A stretch of DNA of 64,000 nt from UBA2834 sp963623365 (GTDB lineage: Bacteria > Patescibacteriota > Saccharimonadia > Saccharimonadales > Saccharimonadaceae): contig CAVFJY010000002.1 in the NCBI GenBank assembly GCA_963623365.1, positions 47,521 through 111,520 of the forward strand, written 5' to 3'. The notes below the pieces were generated by a model that made no database searches, was not told the DNA's origin, and was given only the letters and a program-made list of their open reading frames with translations. The position numbers were made by a program, and so were the translations under genes. Positions 35,444 to 44,019 of the stretch are shown here, one piece after another; the first letter of the stretch is position 1; each line of letters opens with the position of its first letter.

Positions 35444-35472
35444 CAAAAAGTCACGCTTATTTCAGCGTGGCT
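35444..35472 (-). terminator. Intrinsic terminator of the gene at 35520
   Basis: A 9-bp stem (AGTCACGCT with AGCGTGGCT, one G-T pair) followed by T5 on the minus strand. Confidence 0.8.
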
Positions 35473-35519
35473 CTCGCTCAGAATCTCGGCTACATCAACT
35501 ACGACGACGACCGCAACGA

Positions 35520-36575
35520 CTACAACGACACCGCAATATCATGTAAATCAGCTGCGCTCAAATTCCCCTCATCGTCAGAAATTACATAGAAGACCCCGCC
35601 ATTCACCCATGCCGCACTCGAACCCGACACATAAATTGTCAGCCCCTGTCCTTTTGCAATCGTATAATCATTTCCCCAATTCTTCTTCACATAATTTGTT
35701 AGTACTGCCGTCGAGTCCCAGCTCGATTTCTCTTCCATCAGCGAAAACTTCCGGCCTTCATTGTTCTTAAAATTCATCGTCACGCGTCCCGCATCTTCTT
35801 TTACTAGTCCATCCAGCCGATAGTTCGACGGCACATAGCTCGGATACATCTTTTCAATTCCTGTCTGCATTGCTGCCACGCGCACCGAAATATCTGGCAA
35901 ATTTAAGTGTACCAAATAGCCCAGCAGTGCCAATGAAATTACTGCCATGCTCGCTGCAATCGCAAAACCTCGCTTCTGCCAGAAGTGCAACTTGCCACTC
36001 CCCGCATCTTTAAATTGCGCCATCATACTCGCATCGTTGTCGATTTTATCAACTTTTCTTAATGCCTGCTGGATTGCGCGTTCCTTTAGCTCTTGTGCAC
36101 TCAAATGCTCTGGCTGCGCAGCTTTCTTGCGTGCTGCCATTCTCGCTTTTGCAATCTCGACTGTCTGATGCTTCTGTGCTGGCAAATCTTGCTGTTTTGT
36201 CAATTGTTGTCGCGTTGTTTGCTTTGCATTCGTCGCTCGGCTAATCTGACCTGCTTGATTAAGCTGATTCGTGCCCACAATTTGGTGTCTTGTCTGTTGT
36301 GTCTGCTGCCGTCCTCGTTGCTGCGCTTGTTGCTGAGTAAATTTTTGGCTCGGCTGCAATCTAACTGTATTTTGCTTTTGAATTAATTGACGCTGATTCT
36401 GCTGCAAGCGTAAAGAACGCGAAGCCGCTCCTGCCGCCGCCCTAATCTTTGGTTGCGCCACCGGCTTTTTTACAAATTTTCGATTCAGTGTGGCAGATTT
36501 TTGTACGCGACGGTGATCCATCGAGCTCGCATGATTCACCGTAGCGCCTCTAGAAACTTTTTTAACTCCGTCCAT
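35520..36575 (-). CDS. Single-pass membrane protein with Gln/Arg-rich tail and DUF4367-like domain
   Basis: 351 residues: a cytoplasmic tail of about 210 residues very rich in Gln, Arg and Lys (QQQAQQRGRQQTQQT type), one transmembrane helix (about 212-230) and an extracytoplasmic domain of about 120 residues. PSYVPSNYRLDG begins that domain, as in DUF4367 proteins linked to anti-sigma or sporulation factors. The domain assignment is a resemblance only. GTGAGG precedes the ATG. Function unknown. Confidence 0.6.
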   Translation of the reverse strand: MDGVKKVSRGATVNHASSMDHRRVQKSATLNRKFVKKPVAQPKIRAAAGAASRSLRLQQNQRQLIQKQNTVRLQPSQKFTQQQAQQRGRQQTQQTRHQIVGTNQLNQAGQISRATNAKQTTRQQLTKQQDLPAQKHQTVEIAKARMAARKKAAQPEHLSAQELKERAIQQALRKVDKIDNDASMMAQFKDAGSGKLHFWQKRGFAIAASMAVISLALLGYLVHLNLPDISVRVAAMQTGIEKMYPSYVPSNYRLDGLVKEDAGRVTMNFKNNEGRKFSLMEEKSSWDSTAVLTNYVKKNWGNDYTIAKGQGLTIYVSGSSAAWVNGGVFYVISDDEGNLSAADLHDIAVSL

Positions 36576-36732
36576 CTTACCTCACTTTATACTGCTAAAG
36601 CTATCTTAAAACATTCTCTTGCGGAAATCAATAGCGTTTTAAAAAAATGTATACAAGTGCGCTAACAAATTTTAAACATAAGCATTAAAATGATATATAA
36701 TTATATCCAGAATTTGTGGAGTAAATTGATCA

Positions 36733-38322
36733 ATGGATCGCAAAAAAGCTAAAAAATTACAGGCTACCCGTGTTGTCATGACTAATATTTTTATGGGGCT
36801 GTCTGTCGTTGCAATCGTCTTTATATTAATGCTCATCGCGATGGGTTTTTCCTTTAACGAGAGCGGCAACCTTGAACAATCCGGCCTACTTCAGCTCTCA
36901 TCGCATCCTAGTGGCGCCACTGTTGAAGTCGACGGTGAAACACTTTTTAGCCGTACTGAAATTAGTAAAATGCTCAGCGCTGGCGAGCACCAAGTCAAAG
37001 TCACTAAGTCCGGCTACGACACCTGGGAAACCAATATTCGCGTCGACGCCGGCCTACTCACGCATATCAGCTGGATTCGTCTCTTCCCTCTCAACCCTAT
37101 CATCGAAGACGTTGCGACTTACCAAGCTGCGCGTCTGCTCAGCTTTTCTCCTGATCGCAAAAATCTCCTCTATCTCGAACAAGGCGACACCAAATTCCAG
37201 CTCATCAATCTCCAAGGTGACTCGATTAAGACCACCAAAATTAAGCTCGCCACCATTCTCGATACAACCGACCAAGCTACGCTTGAATCTGCCAATCTTA
37301 GCGTCGTCGCTTGGAACGATTCTAACAACAAAGTTTTGCTCAACTGGACTCATGATACTACTGAATGGGTTCTCGCCGACCTCGAAAAACCCGAAAACAG
37401 CATTAATTTAACGCAGAAATTTAATTTAGTGTTCAATAAGATTCTCATCGCCAACGATTCCGCCTCCAAGCTCTGGGCAGTCGAAAACGGCAATCTCCAT
37501 CTCATTGACCTTAGCAGCGCCACTATTTCACCTGCCAAAGCAACTGGTGTAAATTATATTGCCAACAACGATGATGTCGTCGCTTATCTGCGCACCGGCA
37601 TCACAGTCGACGAAAATGGCAACGAATCGACCGTGCGCCTGCTGGAGATTTTCCGCGAAGGCGAAGCTGGTGCATCCAAAATCGCCGACCTTACCGCTGA
37701 AAATCCTAGCAACTTCACTCTTGCGCTCGGCACTTATTGGAGTGAAGAATGGCTAGCCTACAGTGCCGACAATAAATTGACTATTCTCACTGGCAATTAT
37801 CCAACCTACAATAAAGACAACAAAAACGCACTCAAAACTTCGCTCAAACGCGAACTCGATTATTCGCCTAATCAAATCTCGCTTACTAACGAACAACGCA
37901 TCGTTGCCTATACTAGCGCCAATCGCGTCATGTCCTTCGACTTTGAGACCAAAGACTATTATGACATCCAGCTCGGCTCCGATACCGGTGCCTCTTGGCT
38001 TGATGATTATATTATTTGGCAAAATGAAGGTAATAAAATTACTATTCGCGATTTCAATGGCAACAATTATCGCGAATTAATTACCGACGCAAGCAGCGCG
38101 TCACCACTTTGCCTCACCGCTAATAATAAATGGCTATTCTATTTTACAATTGAAGAACCTACGGCTGACGATAAGTCTGTCACCGACAGCGAAACCAACA
38201 ATGAGTCGACCAGCGCCAACGACCCCGCTAACAACTCTACCGCCGATAATTCCGCCGCTGACGCTACGACCGAAACCCAAACCGTTCGATACGTTCTTAA
38301 GCGCGAAAAACTCAATATCTAA
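36733..38322 (+). CDS. Membrane-anchored PEGA-domain protein
   Basis: A 529-residue protein. A transmembrane helix (about 16-38) is followed by a PEGA domain (about 55-112, LQLSSHPSGATVEVDGE and GYDTWETNIRV), a surface beta domain common in monoderm bacteria. The long remainder has WD/propeller-like repeats (LSFSPDRKNLLYLEQG, VVAWNDSNNKVLLNW, IIWQNEGNKITIRDF). The C-terminal 60 residues are Asn/Thr/Ser/Ala low complexity. It probably acts outside the membrane in cell-surface binding; the partner is unknown. TATAAT at 36696-36701 and GTGGAG before the ATG. Confidence 0.75.
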   Translation: MDRKKAKKLQATRVVMTNIFMGLSVVAIVFILMLIAMGFSFNESGNLEQSGLLQLSSHPSGATVEVDGETLFSRTEISKMLSAGEHQVKVTKSGYDTWETNIRVDAGLLTHISWIRLFPLNPIIEDVATYQAARLLSFSPDRKNLLYLEQGDTKFQLINLQGDSIKTTKIKLATILDTTDQATLESANLSVVAWNDSNNKVLLNWTHDTTEWVLADLEKPENSINLTQKFNLVFNKILIANDSASKLWAVENGNLHLIDLSSATISPAKATGVNYIANNDDVVAYLRTGITVDENGNESTVRLLEIFREGEAGASKIADLTAENPSNFTLALGTYWSEEWLAYSADNKLTILTGNYPTYNKDNKNALKTSLKRELDYSPNQISLTNEQRIVAYTSANRVMSFDFETKDYYDIQLGSDTGASWLDDYIIWQNEGNKITIRDFNGNNYRELITDASSASPLCLTANNKWLFYFTIEEPTADDKSVTDSETNNESTSANDPANNSTADNSAADATTETQTVRYVLKREKLNI

Positions 38323-38389
38323 AACACTTTTCTTGGCACCCGCCACCCCCTCCCAAAAAACATTCTTACCTCCGCCCTACTTTCTTATA

Positions 38390-38426
38390 GGGCACGACGC
38401 ATAACCCAAAGTCACACGTCGTGCCC
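38390..38426. repeat. 10-bp inverted repeat between convergent genes
   Basis: GGGCACGACG (38390-38399) and CGTCGTGCCC (38417-38426) are perfect complements separated by 17 bases. The right part is a diverged copy of the dispersed repeat at 9195-9216. There is no T run, so it is not a standard terminator. Confidence 0.75.
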
Positions 38427-38515
38427 GAACAAAAACCATACACGACATACCCCCCCTTTAACCGCAGCTCGTCATCAACCGTCCCCAGGCGCCCCCACTC
38501 AAGAAGTCAGGCGCT

Positions 38516-39808
38516 CTACTCTTGTCCCGTCAGCCACTTCCACAGCTGCTCTAACGGCGACGGGTCACCTTGCGGCATCACATTCTCCGTCGACGAATCA
38601 TCCGAAGCATCGTCAGAATCCCCGCCCGTACTCGGCGCCGCTGTTGTCGCATTCTCATACGACGGATTAATCTGCTCCGCATACACAATATAGCGTTGCT
38701 TCGATGTTCCCAGCGGATAACAAGTCAACAAAGTAATCAAAGGTTTATCCGGATTATCATTCGCAATTCGCACCAAGGAATTCACGTCCGACGGGTCCAC
38801 AATCATCGTACCAATCAGTTTATAAGTATAACGCACCCCCTCATAATCCATATAAATCAAATCCCCCTCCACCAAGCGCGGCAAACCCGAAAAAATAAAT
38901 TTATAATTCGTATTCTGATACACATTCCCTGCCGAATGTCCCGAAATTACAAAATTCCCAATCTCGCCAGGCTTCGCCGATGCACCCGGAACCGAGAAAT
39001 TTGCCACCCCATTACTCATCGCCACATTCATCGACGATACATCCGTCTTCGAACCAAACACCACCGGCACTTCCACGTTTAGTTTCGGAATCATTAAATA
39101 GGGCGAATCGTGCGTCGCCACCGTCAAAGTCGGATCCAGCGCCGAAATCGTATTGCTCGTATTATCACCAGGCGACATATATGCCACCACATGCGCCGCA
39201 ATTACCTGATTATATTGCAGCAGCACCCCACAAATCAGCACAAAGATTCCAATCCCTAGCGGTATCCACTTCCGCGCTTTGCCATTCGTGCGTCGTGCTC
39301 GTTTTTCCGCCGTCTTACGAATTCGCTCCCGAAAACTATTTTGAATTTCTTCAACTTCCGCCGCACTCGGTTCGCCCGCGCCAGCCGCACCGTTGCCACT
39401 CACCACTTTCGTTAAAGTCGGACCCTGTTCTTTGCGCGCTTTCTCCGCCAGTTCGCGCTCCAACTTCATCTTTTCGCGCGCAACATATTCCTGCGCCGCT
39501 TTACCATAATATTCACCATAATATTTCTGGTAATAATCCTGCCATGCTGAATGATATTTTCGCCAATCTTCCTGCCGCACTTGCGGTGTCGCCGTATTCG
39601 TCGTCGCCGTTTTATAATCCTGTGGTCGCGTCTTATAAGCTTCTAGTACTTTCTTACGCGCCAATTCCGTCGCCGTCTGCTGCTGCCGTTGTGCCGACGA
39701 AAGCGTCGAATCGTCACTCACGCTCGCCGCATTTTTAGCCGCTGCCTGCCCCCACGCATTCCAACTCGGCGGATTCGCACTCGCCTGCCCACCATTCTTA
39801 TTATTCAT
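38516..39808 (-). CDS. Sortase with long cytoplasmic N-terminal region
   Basis: A 430-residue protein with a charged, Lys/Glu/Tyr-rich cytoplasmic part (1-178), one transmembrane helix (about 181-201) and a C-terminal sortase domain. The catalytic triad is visible: His291 in VISGHSAG, Cys363 in TLLTCYPLG and Arg372 in TSKQRY. Sortases cleave LPXTG-type signals and attach proteins to the wall. It is the only sortase in the window, which also encodes LPKTS, LPKTG and NPSTMDN proteins. The N-terminal part is much longer than in typical sortases and of unknown role. Confidence 0.9.
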   Translation of the reverse strand: MNNKNGGQASANPPSWNAWGQAAAKNAASVSDDSTLSSAQRQQQTATELARKKVLEAYKTRPQDYKTATTNTATPQVRQEDWRKYHSAWQDYYQKYYGEYYGKAAQEYVAREKMKLERELAEKARKEQGPTLTKVVSGNGAAGAGEPSAAEVEEIQNSFRERIRKTAEKRARRTNGKARKWIPLGIGIFVLICGVLLQYNQVIAAHVVAYMSPGDNTSNTISALDPTLTVATHDSPYLMIPKLNVEVPVVFGSKTDVSSMNVAMSNGVANFSVPGASAKPGEIGNFVISGHSAGNVYQNTNYKFIFSGLPRLVEGDLIYMDYEGVRYTYKLIGTMIVDPSDVNSLVRIANDNPDKPLITLLTCYPLGTSKQRYIVYAEQINPSYENATTAAPSTGGDSDDASDDSSTENVMPQGDPSPLEQLWKWLTGQE

Positions 39809-39815
39809 TGCCTAT

Positions 39816-39824
39816 ATTCTAGCA
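39816..39824 (-). promoter_or_regulatory. Extended -10 of the sortase gene, predicted leaderless
   Basis: Minus strand TGC-TAGAAT with TAGAAT at 39821-39816, seven bases before the ATG at 39808. Confidence 0.55.
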
Positions 39825-39839
39825 TAAAGCTACTTTTCG

Positions 39840-39848
39840 TGATAGAAT
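39840..39848 (+). promoter_or_regulatory. Extended -10 of tRNA-Leu(CAA)
   Basis: TGA-TAGAAT, 18 bases before the mature tRNA 5' end. Confidence 0.55.
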
Positions 39849-39866
39849 AAGCCTATCTAATCACTC

Positions 39867-39953
39867 GGGCGAGTGGTGAAATTGGTATACACGACAGACT
39901 CAAAATCTGTTGGCAGCAATGCCGTGAGGGTTCAAGTCCCTCCTCGCCCACCA
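39867..39953 (+). tRNA. tRNA-Leu (anticodon CAA)
   Basis: Class II tRNA: acceptor GGGCGAG/CTCGCCC, anticodon stem ACAGA/TCTGT around CTCAAAA (anticodon CAA), long variable arm, T loop TTCAAGT, encoded CCA. Confidence 0.95.
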
Positions 39954-39960
39954 ATTCATT

Positions 39961-39987
39961 TTTCCGCAGCACTCCTGCGGCATTTTT
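39961..39987 (+). terminator. Intrinsic terminator of tRNA-Leu(CAA)
   Basis: CCGCAG/CTGCGG stem followed by CATTTTT. Confidence 0.85.
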
Positions 39988-40013
39988 GACTTTATCGGAA
40001 AATACTGTTGTGA

Positions 40014-40047
40014 TATAATATTCGCATTCTTGCACATTAAAAGGAGG
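40014..40047 (+). promoter_or_regulatory. Extended -10 and RBS of the histidine phosphatase gene
   Basis: TGA-TATAAT with TATAAT at 40014-40019, then AAGGAGG at 40041-40047, six bases before the ATG. Confidence 0.75.
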
Positions 40048-40053
40048 TAGCAT

Positions 40054-40611
40054 ATGTCCACGGGCATTTTCTTCATTCGCCATGGCCAAACCCTTACCAA
40101 CCGTCGCCTGCAGCATAGCGGGCACATCGACACCGCACTGACCACTACTGGCGCCAATCAGGCCGCTGATTGTCGTTATCTGCTCAGTAGAATCCATTTC
40201 GATGCCATCTACTGCTCGCCGCTGTACCGCGCCCGCCAGACCGCCACTATTGCCACGCTCAACTTATCCGGCTGTCCCGAAATCGTCATCGATGATCGCC
40301 TAATCGAACGCGACCTCGGCCGTCTCGACGGCAAATTCGCTCCGTTCGCCGCACGCAAAATCTGGAATTACGACGCCAGTTATATCAAAACGCATTACGG
40401 CGAAGAAACTTTGCTTGCACTCGAGCTGCGCGTCGAAGATTTCCTTGAGATGTTGCGTCTCGCCCACCCTGACCAGACCGTTCTAGTCTTCTCGCATGGC
40501 GGCATCGCCACAACAATTTACACTTTGCTGAGCAAAGAGCATACGCGTACCGGCAATTTTTTCAAGCATTTTCACCTGAAGAATGGCGAAATTGCCTATT
40601 TCTGCCTCTAA
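40054..40611 (+). CDS. Histidine phosphatase / phosphoglycerate-mutase-like protein
   Basis: 185 residues of the histidine phosphatase superfamily: phospho-acceptor IRHGQT (His9 region), SPLYRARQT, the conserved glutamate in ERDLGRLDG and the second histidine in VFSHGGIATT. Members include cofactor-dependent phosphoglycerate mutase and broad phosphatases; this short form is closer to the phosphatases (CobC/GpmB-like). In a genome with reduced glycolysis it could still act on phosphoglycerate, but this cannot be decided from sequence. It has its own promoter, RBS and terminator. Confidence 0.85.
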   Translation: MSTGIFFIRHGQTLTNRRLQHSGHIDTALTTTGANQAADCRYLLSRIHFDAIYCSPLYRARQTATIATLNLSGCPEIVIDDRLIERDLGRLDGKFAPFAARKIWNYDASYIKTHYGEETLLALELRVEDFLEMLRLAHPDQTVLVFSHGGIATTIYTLLSKEHTRTGNFFKHFHLKNGEIAYFCL

Positions 40612-40617
40612 AACTTC

Positions 40618-40645
40618 ACCTCGGCCATCAACTGCCGAGGTTTTT
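40618..40645 (+). terminator. Intrinsic terminator
   Basis: ACCTCGGC/GCCGAGGT stem followed by T5. Confidence 0.88.
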
Positions 40646-40656
40646 CCTGCCTTCTT

Positions 40657-40724
40657 TTGACAAAAAATCTCATTTATGCTATAATTATATTATTGGGTCT
40701 TTGTATTCTCGTACCTTAAAAGGA
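40657..40724 (+). promoter_or_regulatory. Consensus promoter of the CDP-alcohol phosphotransferase gene
   Basis: TTGACA (40657-40662), 17-nt spacer, TGC-TATAAT (40680-40685): the best sigma-70-type promoter in the window. AAAGGAG at 40718-40724 is 12 bases from the ATG. Confidence 0.9.
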
Positions 40725-40736
40725 GTTGATCAAAAA

Positions 40737-41846
40737 ATGCTGAAAAAAATCCCCCGTTGGTTCGCAATTGGTATCTATCAGATTTCTGGTTTCGAGCTGT
40801 TTGCGGTCGCACTCAATGTGGCTGCTTTCATTCTCTATGGTGTATCGCAAGTCTTCTATCTCTGGCTACTTATCGCGCTCTGCGACTTTATGGTCGTCTG
40901 CGCTCATGGTGCCTGGGTCGATAATGGTGGCGATCGTGTTTTCGGTCCTTGGCGCACACCTGCGTCCTTGCTCATCCGTCTCGCTTCGTTCACCATCCTA
41001 TTTGTACTTGCCTACGAGCATTACGACGACAGTATCCTTAGCACTTACGCTTGGTATATCGTCGTCATTGCCGCCATCTGTCATGCTTTCTATTGCATCT
41101 TGCTAACGATGCACGAATCCAATCCCAGCTGGCTAGCGGGCACCCAAGGACGTATCGGTATCCCTAACTGGATTTCAATCATTCGTATGGCACTCAGCGT
41201 GCTCGTGCCGCATCTTTATGCTGTGCAGCCTTTTGGTTCAGCTAGCAGTCTCATCGCTAGCTGCACCCTAATTGCTGCTATTGCAACTGATGCTGCCGAC
41301 GGTTATATCGCGCGTCGTTTTAATCAGACTACCAAAGCCGGCAAGGCTCTCGATCCGCTTGGCGATAAGGTTATTTTCTACCCTACCGCCATCGCCTTCG
41401 TGATTGCCACTCAAGGTACTGCTTATCTCGCCGCCGAAGCACTGTGCATTGCGTTCTATGCTTGTCTTGGCATCATGTTCTTGCGTGACTTTATTTTCAC
41501 AATCTGGTTCTTCGTCTATTACCGTCGCCTTGGCGCAAACGGTATTGGCGCCGGCATTGTCGATAAAGTCCGTATGGCCGCGATGTGCGTCTGGCTTGGC
41601 ACTTCCGCTTTTGCTCTGACTTTTACCGGTCAGCAACCGCGTCTTGCCCTTGCCGGACTTGTCAGCATTTGTCTCGTCGCTATTCTAAGTCTGATTAGCC
41701 TCTTCGTTGACTATCATCGCATTCGTCCTTTGCTTGACAAGCCTAAAGCACCCAAAGTGCCCAAAACGCCCAAAGTCAAGCCGACCAGTCCGCCCCAGTC
41801 TCACGATTTTCAGTGCTCTCAGAACTGCGATCGCGACAACACCTGA
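40737..41846 (+). CDS. CDP-alcohol phosphatidyltransferase with extra N-terminal membrane domain
   Basis: The full signature D-x2-D-G-x2-A-R-x8-G-x3-D-x3-D is present (Asp185, Asp188, Ala192-Arg193, Gly202, Asp206, Asp210). These enzymes make phospholipids such as phosphatidylglycerol phosphate or cardiolipin from CDP-diacylglycerol. The protein has about 370 residues against 180-200 for PgsA. The extra N-terminal 130 residues hold about four membrane helices, and the C-tail is a Lys/Pro repeat (KAPKVPKTPKVKP) followed by a Cys-containing end. The substrate alcohol is not predictable. The start at 40737 follows AAAGGAG. Confidence 0.85.
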   Translation: MLKKIPRWFAIGIYQISGFELFAVALNVAAFILYGVSQVFYLWLLIALCDFMVVCAHGAWVDNGGDRVFGPWRTPASLLIRLASFTILFVLAYEHYDDSILSTYAWYIVVIAAICHAFYCILLTMHESNPSWLAGTQGRIGIPNWISIIRMALSVLVPHLYAVQPFGSASSLIASCTLIAAIATDAADGYIARRFNQTTKAGKALDPLGDKVIFYPTAIAFVIATQGTAYLAAEALCIAFYACLGIMFLRDFIFTIWFFVYYRRLGANGIGAGIVDKVRMAAMCVWLGTSAFALTFTGQQPRLALAGLVSICLVAILSLISLFVDYHRIRPLLDKPKAPKVPKTPKVKPTSPPQSHDFQCSQNCDRDNT

Positions 41847-41851
41847 CCATG

Positions 41852-41878
41852 ACCGCTCCCCCAAGGGGGGCGGTTTTT
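41852..41878 (+). terminator. Intrinsic terminator
   Basis: ACCGC-CCCCC/GGGGG-GCGGT-type stem followed by T5. Confidence 0.85.
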
Positions 41879-41893
41879 AATTCTTCATCTTAG

Positions 41894-42703
41894 CTACATC
41901 AAAATCGCTGTCGCGAGCGGCTTTTGCAAATCTGCCGCCGCATTCCATAATCGTAGCGTCGCCATCCGCACCATCAACATCCCGTCCCACAGCGAAATTG
42001 GCGTAAAATTCATATCGTGCAAGGCTTCCGAAATTGCCGCACCACCCGCCGCCACAATCACCTGTTCATTATGATAAGTTGCCAGTCCCATTTGCGGATA
42101 GCTAATCGTAAATTTATGTAGAGTTTCAATCAGCTGATTCGTTGGCATCGATAATGTAATAATCTTCGGATAATATAGCGTTCTTAATAATTTCTGTAGC
42201 TGTGGCAAGGTCAATAACAGCACCGTTTCCTGTTCGCGTAGCACCCCCCAATTCATCACGTCGGGCGTCACGACCTCAACCGCATCGCGCGTCACAAAAA
42301 TCGGCTTCTCGCATTTCTGCATCAATTCCGCCAGTGCCACGCTTGTCTCCGCATTTTTGCCCATATCGCCAATTAACACCACTACGTCCGCCCACGCCGC
42401 CTGTTCAAACAACATCGGCAAAGCTCTTTTACCAAACGCCCCCGACGCCTCTGCCTCCGCGAAATACACTTCTGGCGCCGTCGGGACATGCCCGCGCAAC
42501 GACGCCGGCAACAACACCCGCACTTCGCCTACACCTAACTTTTCCGCTTCGTTCATCGCGCTCGCGACCGTAAAAAATGCCCCCTTATTTCCACCCACAA
42601 TCAACATTTTCCCCGCCAAACGCTTTTGCTCCGGTCGTTCCATGTCAATCTCGCCAAACAGCGGCCTCAGCCCCTGCTTTTGCCAATATTCATATTCCGC
42701 CAT
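41894..42703 (-). CDS. NnrD/YjeF C-terminal-like (ribokinase-fold) protein, divergent
   Basis: The N-terminal third, KMLIVGGNKGAFFTVASAMNEAEKLGVGEVRVLLP, resembles the start of ADP-dependent NAD(P)H-hydrate dehydratase, which repairs damaged NAD(P)H. The catalytic glycine-rich GTGD-type segment expected near the C-terminus is not evident, so activity is uncertain. 270 residues, soluble. Its ATG at 42703 overlaps the exoA stop in TGATG, implying translational coupling. Confidence 0.5.
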   Translation of the reverse strand: MAEYEYWQKQGLRPLFGEIDMERPEQKRLAGKMLIVGGNKGAFFTVASAMNEAEKLGVGEVRVLLPASLRGHVPTAPEVYFAEAEASGAFGKRALPMLFEQAAWADVVVLIGDMGKNAETSVALAELMQKCEKPIFVTRDAVEVVTPDVMNWGVLREQETVLLLTLPQLQKLLRTLYYPKIITLSMPTNQLIETLHKFTISYPQMGLATYHNEQVIVAAGGAAISEALHDMNFTPISLWDGMLMVRMATLRLWNAAADLQKPLATAILM

Positions 42704-43506
42704 CAAGCCAACTCCAATTTAATCGGGCAATGATCTGATCCCATCACCGCATCGCAAATCTCTGCGCTCTTAATTCGTTCACGCAGTCGCTCCGACGCCA
42801 AAAAGTAATCAATCCGCCAACCCACATTCTTTGCCCGGGCGCCACCCCGATACGACCACCAGGTATAACGCTCTTCCATCGGATGTAGCAAGCGAAAACT
42901 ATCCACAAAGCCATTCGCTAAATAATTCGTCATGCCCGCCCGCCCCGACGGCGTAAAGCCCGCATGCCCTTCATTCTGTTTTGGCCGCGCTAGATCAATT
43001 TCTTCATGCGCCACATTAAAATCACCACACACAATTACCGGCTTCACCGCATCTAATTTCCGTATATACGCCAGCAGTGCCCTGTCCCACACTAATTCTC
43101 GGTATTTCATCCGCCCAAGGTCATCTTTCTCATTCGGCACATACACATTTATTAAATAAAAATCCGCAAATTCCGCCATCAACACACGCCCCTCCTTGCG
43201 CGCATCCCCAAATTCATCTTCCCAATCCGCAATTTCCGCCACAATTTCTTCCGGAAAACCATAGCGCACCGTCAATGGCTTAATTTTCGTAAAAATTGCC
43301 GTCCCCGAATAGCCTGCCCGTTCGGCCGAATTCCATATTTCCTCATATTCCGGCAAATCTACTTCCGCCTGCCCTTGCTGCGCCTTCGTTTCTTGCAAAC
43401 ACAAAATATCGGGCGCTTCCACTGCAATCAACTCTTGTAGATTCCCCTTCTTCAATATCGCCCGCAGTCCATTTACGTTCCAAGAATAAATTTTTAGACC
43501 TTTCAT
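42703..43506 (-). CDS. exoA: Exodeoxyribonuclease III (AP endonuclease family)
   Basis: 267 residues with the exonuclease III motifs WNVNGLRA, LQETKAQ, YVPN, CGDFNVAHEEIDL, the closing YTWWSYRGGARAKNVGWRIDYFLAS and GSDHCPIKLEL. It cuts at abasic sites in base-excision repair; mutM at 57 kb supplies a glycosylase of the same pathway. TATAAT lies nine bases before the ATG, so the leader is very short. Divergent from the dCMP deaminase gene, with overlapping promoter DNA. Confidence 0.95.
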   Translation of the reverse strand: MKGLKIYSWNVNGLRAILKKGNLQELIAVEAPDILCLQETKAQQGQAEVDLPEYEEIWNSAERAGYSGTAIFTKIKPLTVRYGFPEEIVAEIADWEDEFGDARKEGRVLMAEFADFYLINVYVPNEKDDLGRMKYRELVWDRALLAYIRKLDAVKPVIVCGDFNVAHEEIDLARPKQNEGHAGFTPSGRAGMTNYLANGFVDSFRLLHPMEERYTWWSYRGGARAKNVGWRIDYFLASERLRERIKSAEICDAVMGSDHCPIKLELA

Positions 43507-43545
43507 CTTGCTTATATTATACTAGAACTAATCTAGGAGGACAAA

Positions 43546-44019
43546 ATGCGCAAAGATTACATTAGCTGGGACGAATACTTTATGGGTATCGCCCATCTCG
43601 CTGCTGAACGCAGCAAGGATCCCAACACGCAAGTTGGCGCCTGTATCGTCAATTCCGAACATAAAATCGTATCCGTCGGCTATAACGGCATGCCCACAGG
43701 CGTGGCCGACGCCGAGATGCCTTGGGCGCGCGAAGGCGACCCACTCGACACCAAATACCCTTATGTCTGCCACGCTGAGCTCAATGCCGTCCTCAACAGT
43801 GTCGCCGATCTCGGGGGCTGCACTCTCTACGTCACGCTCTTTCCTTGCAATGAATGCGCCAAAGCCCTTATCCAGGCCGGCATCAAAACCATCGTTTATG
43901 CCGATAATAAATATGCCAACACAGACGGTATCAAAGCCAGCCAACTCATGCTCGAAAAATGCGGCGTTAAACTCATCCAATACCAGGCCAGCGGCAGAAC
44001 CATCAGGATTCAACTCTAA
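43546..44019 (+). CDS. dCMP deaminase (ComEB-like)
   Basis: 157 residues of the cytidine/deoxycytidylate deaminase family: zinc ligands in CHAELNAV and PCNECAK, plus WDEYFMGIAHLAAERSKDPNTQVGACIV at the N-terminus typical of dCMP deaminase. It makes dUMP from dCMP for thymidylate supply. TAGGAGG precedes the ATG. The stop overlaps the next start (TAATG). Confidence 0.93.
   Translation: MRKDYISWDEYFMGIAHLAAERSKDPNTQVGACIVNSEHKIVSVGYNGMPTGVADAEMPWAREGDPLDTKYPYVCHAELNAVLNSVADLGGCTLYVTLFPCNECAKALIQAGIKTIVYADNKYANTDGIKASQLMLEKCGVKLIQYQASGRTIRIQL

Noticed and set aside
38427..38515. Possible terminator for the sortase gene (GCGCC/GGCGC near 38488-38513)
   Set aside because: The stem is short, the loop is long and no T run follows on the minus strand.
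43506..43554. Possible additional leaderless start for exoA
   Set aside because: TATAAT is nine bases from the ATG, one to three more than the leaderless set, so it was not counted although a 2-3 nt leader is likely.
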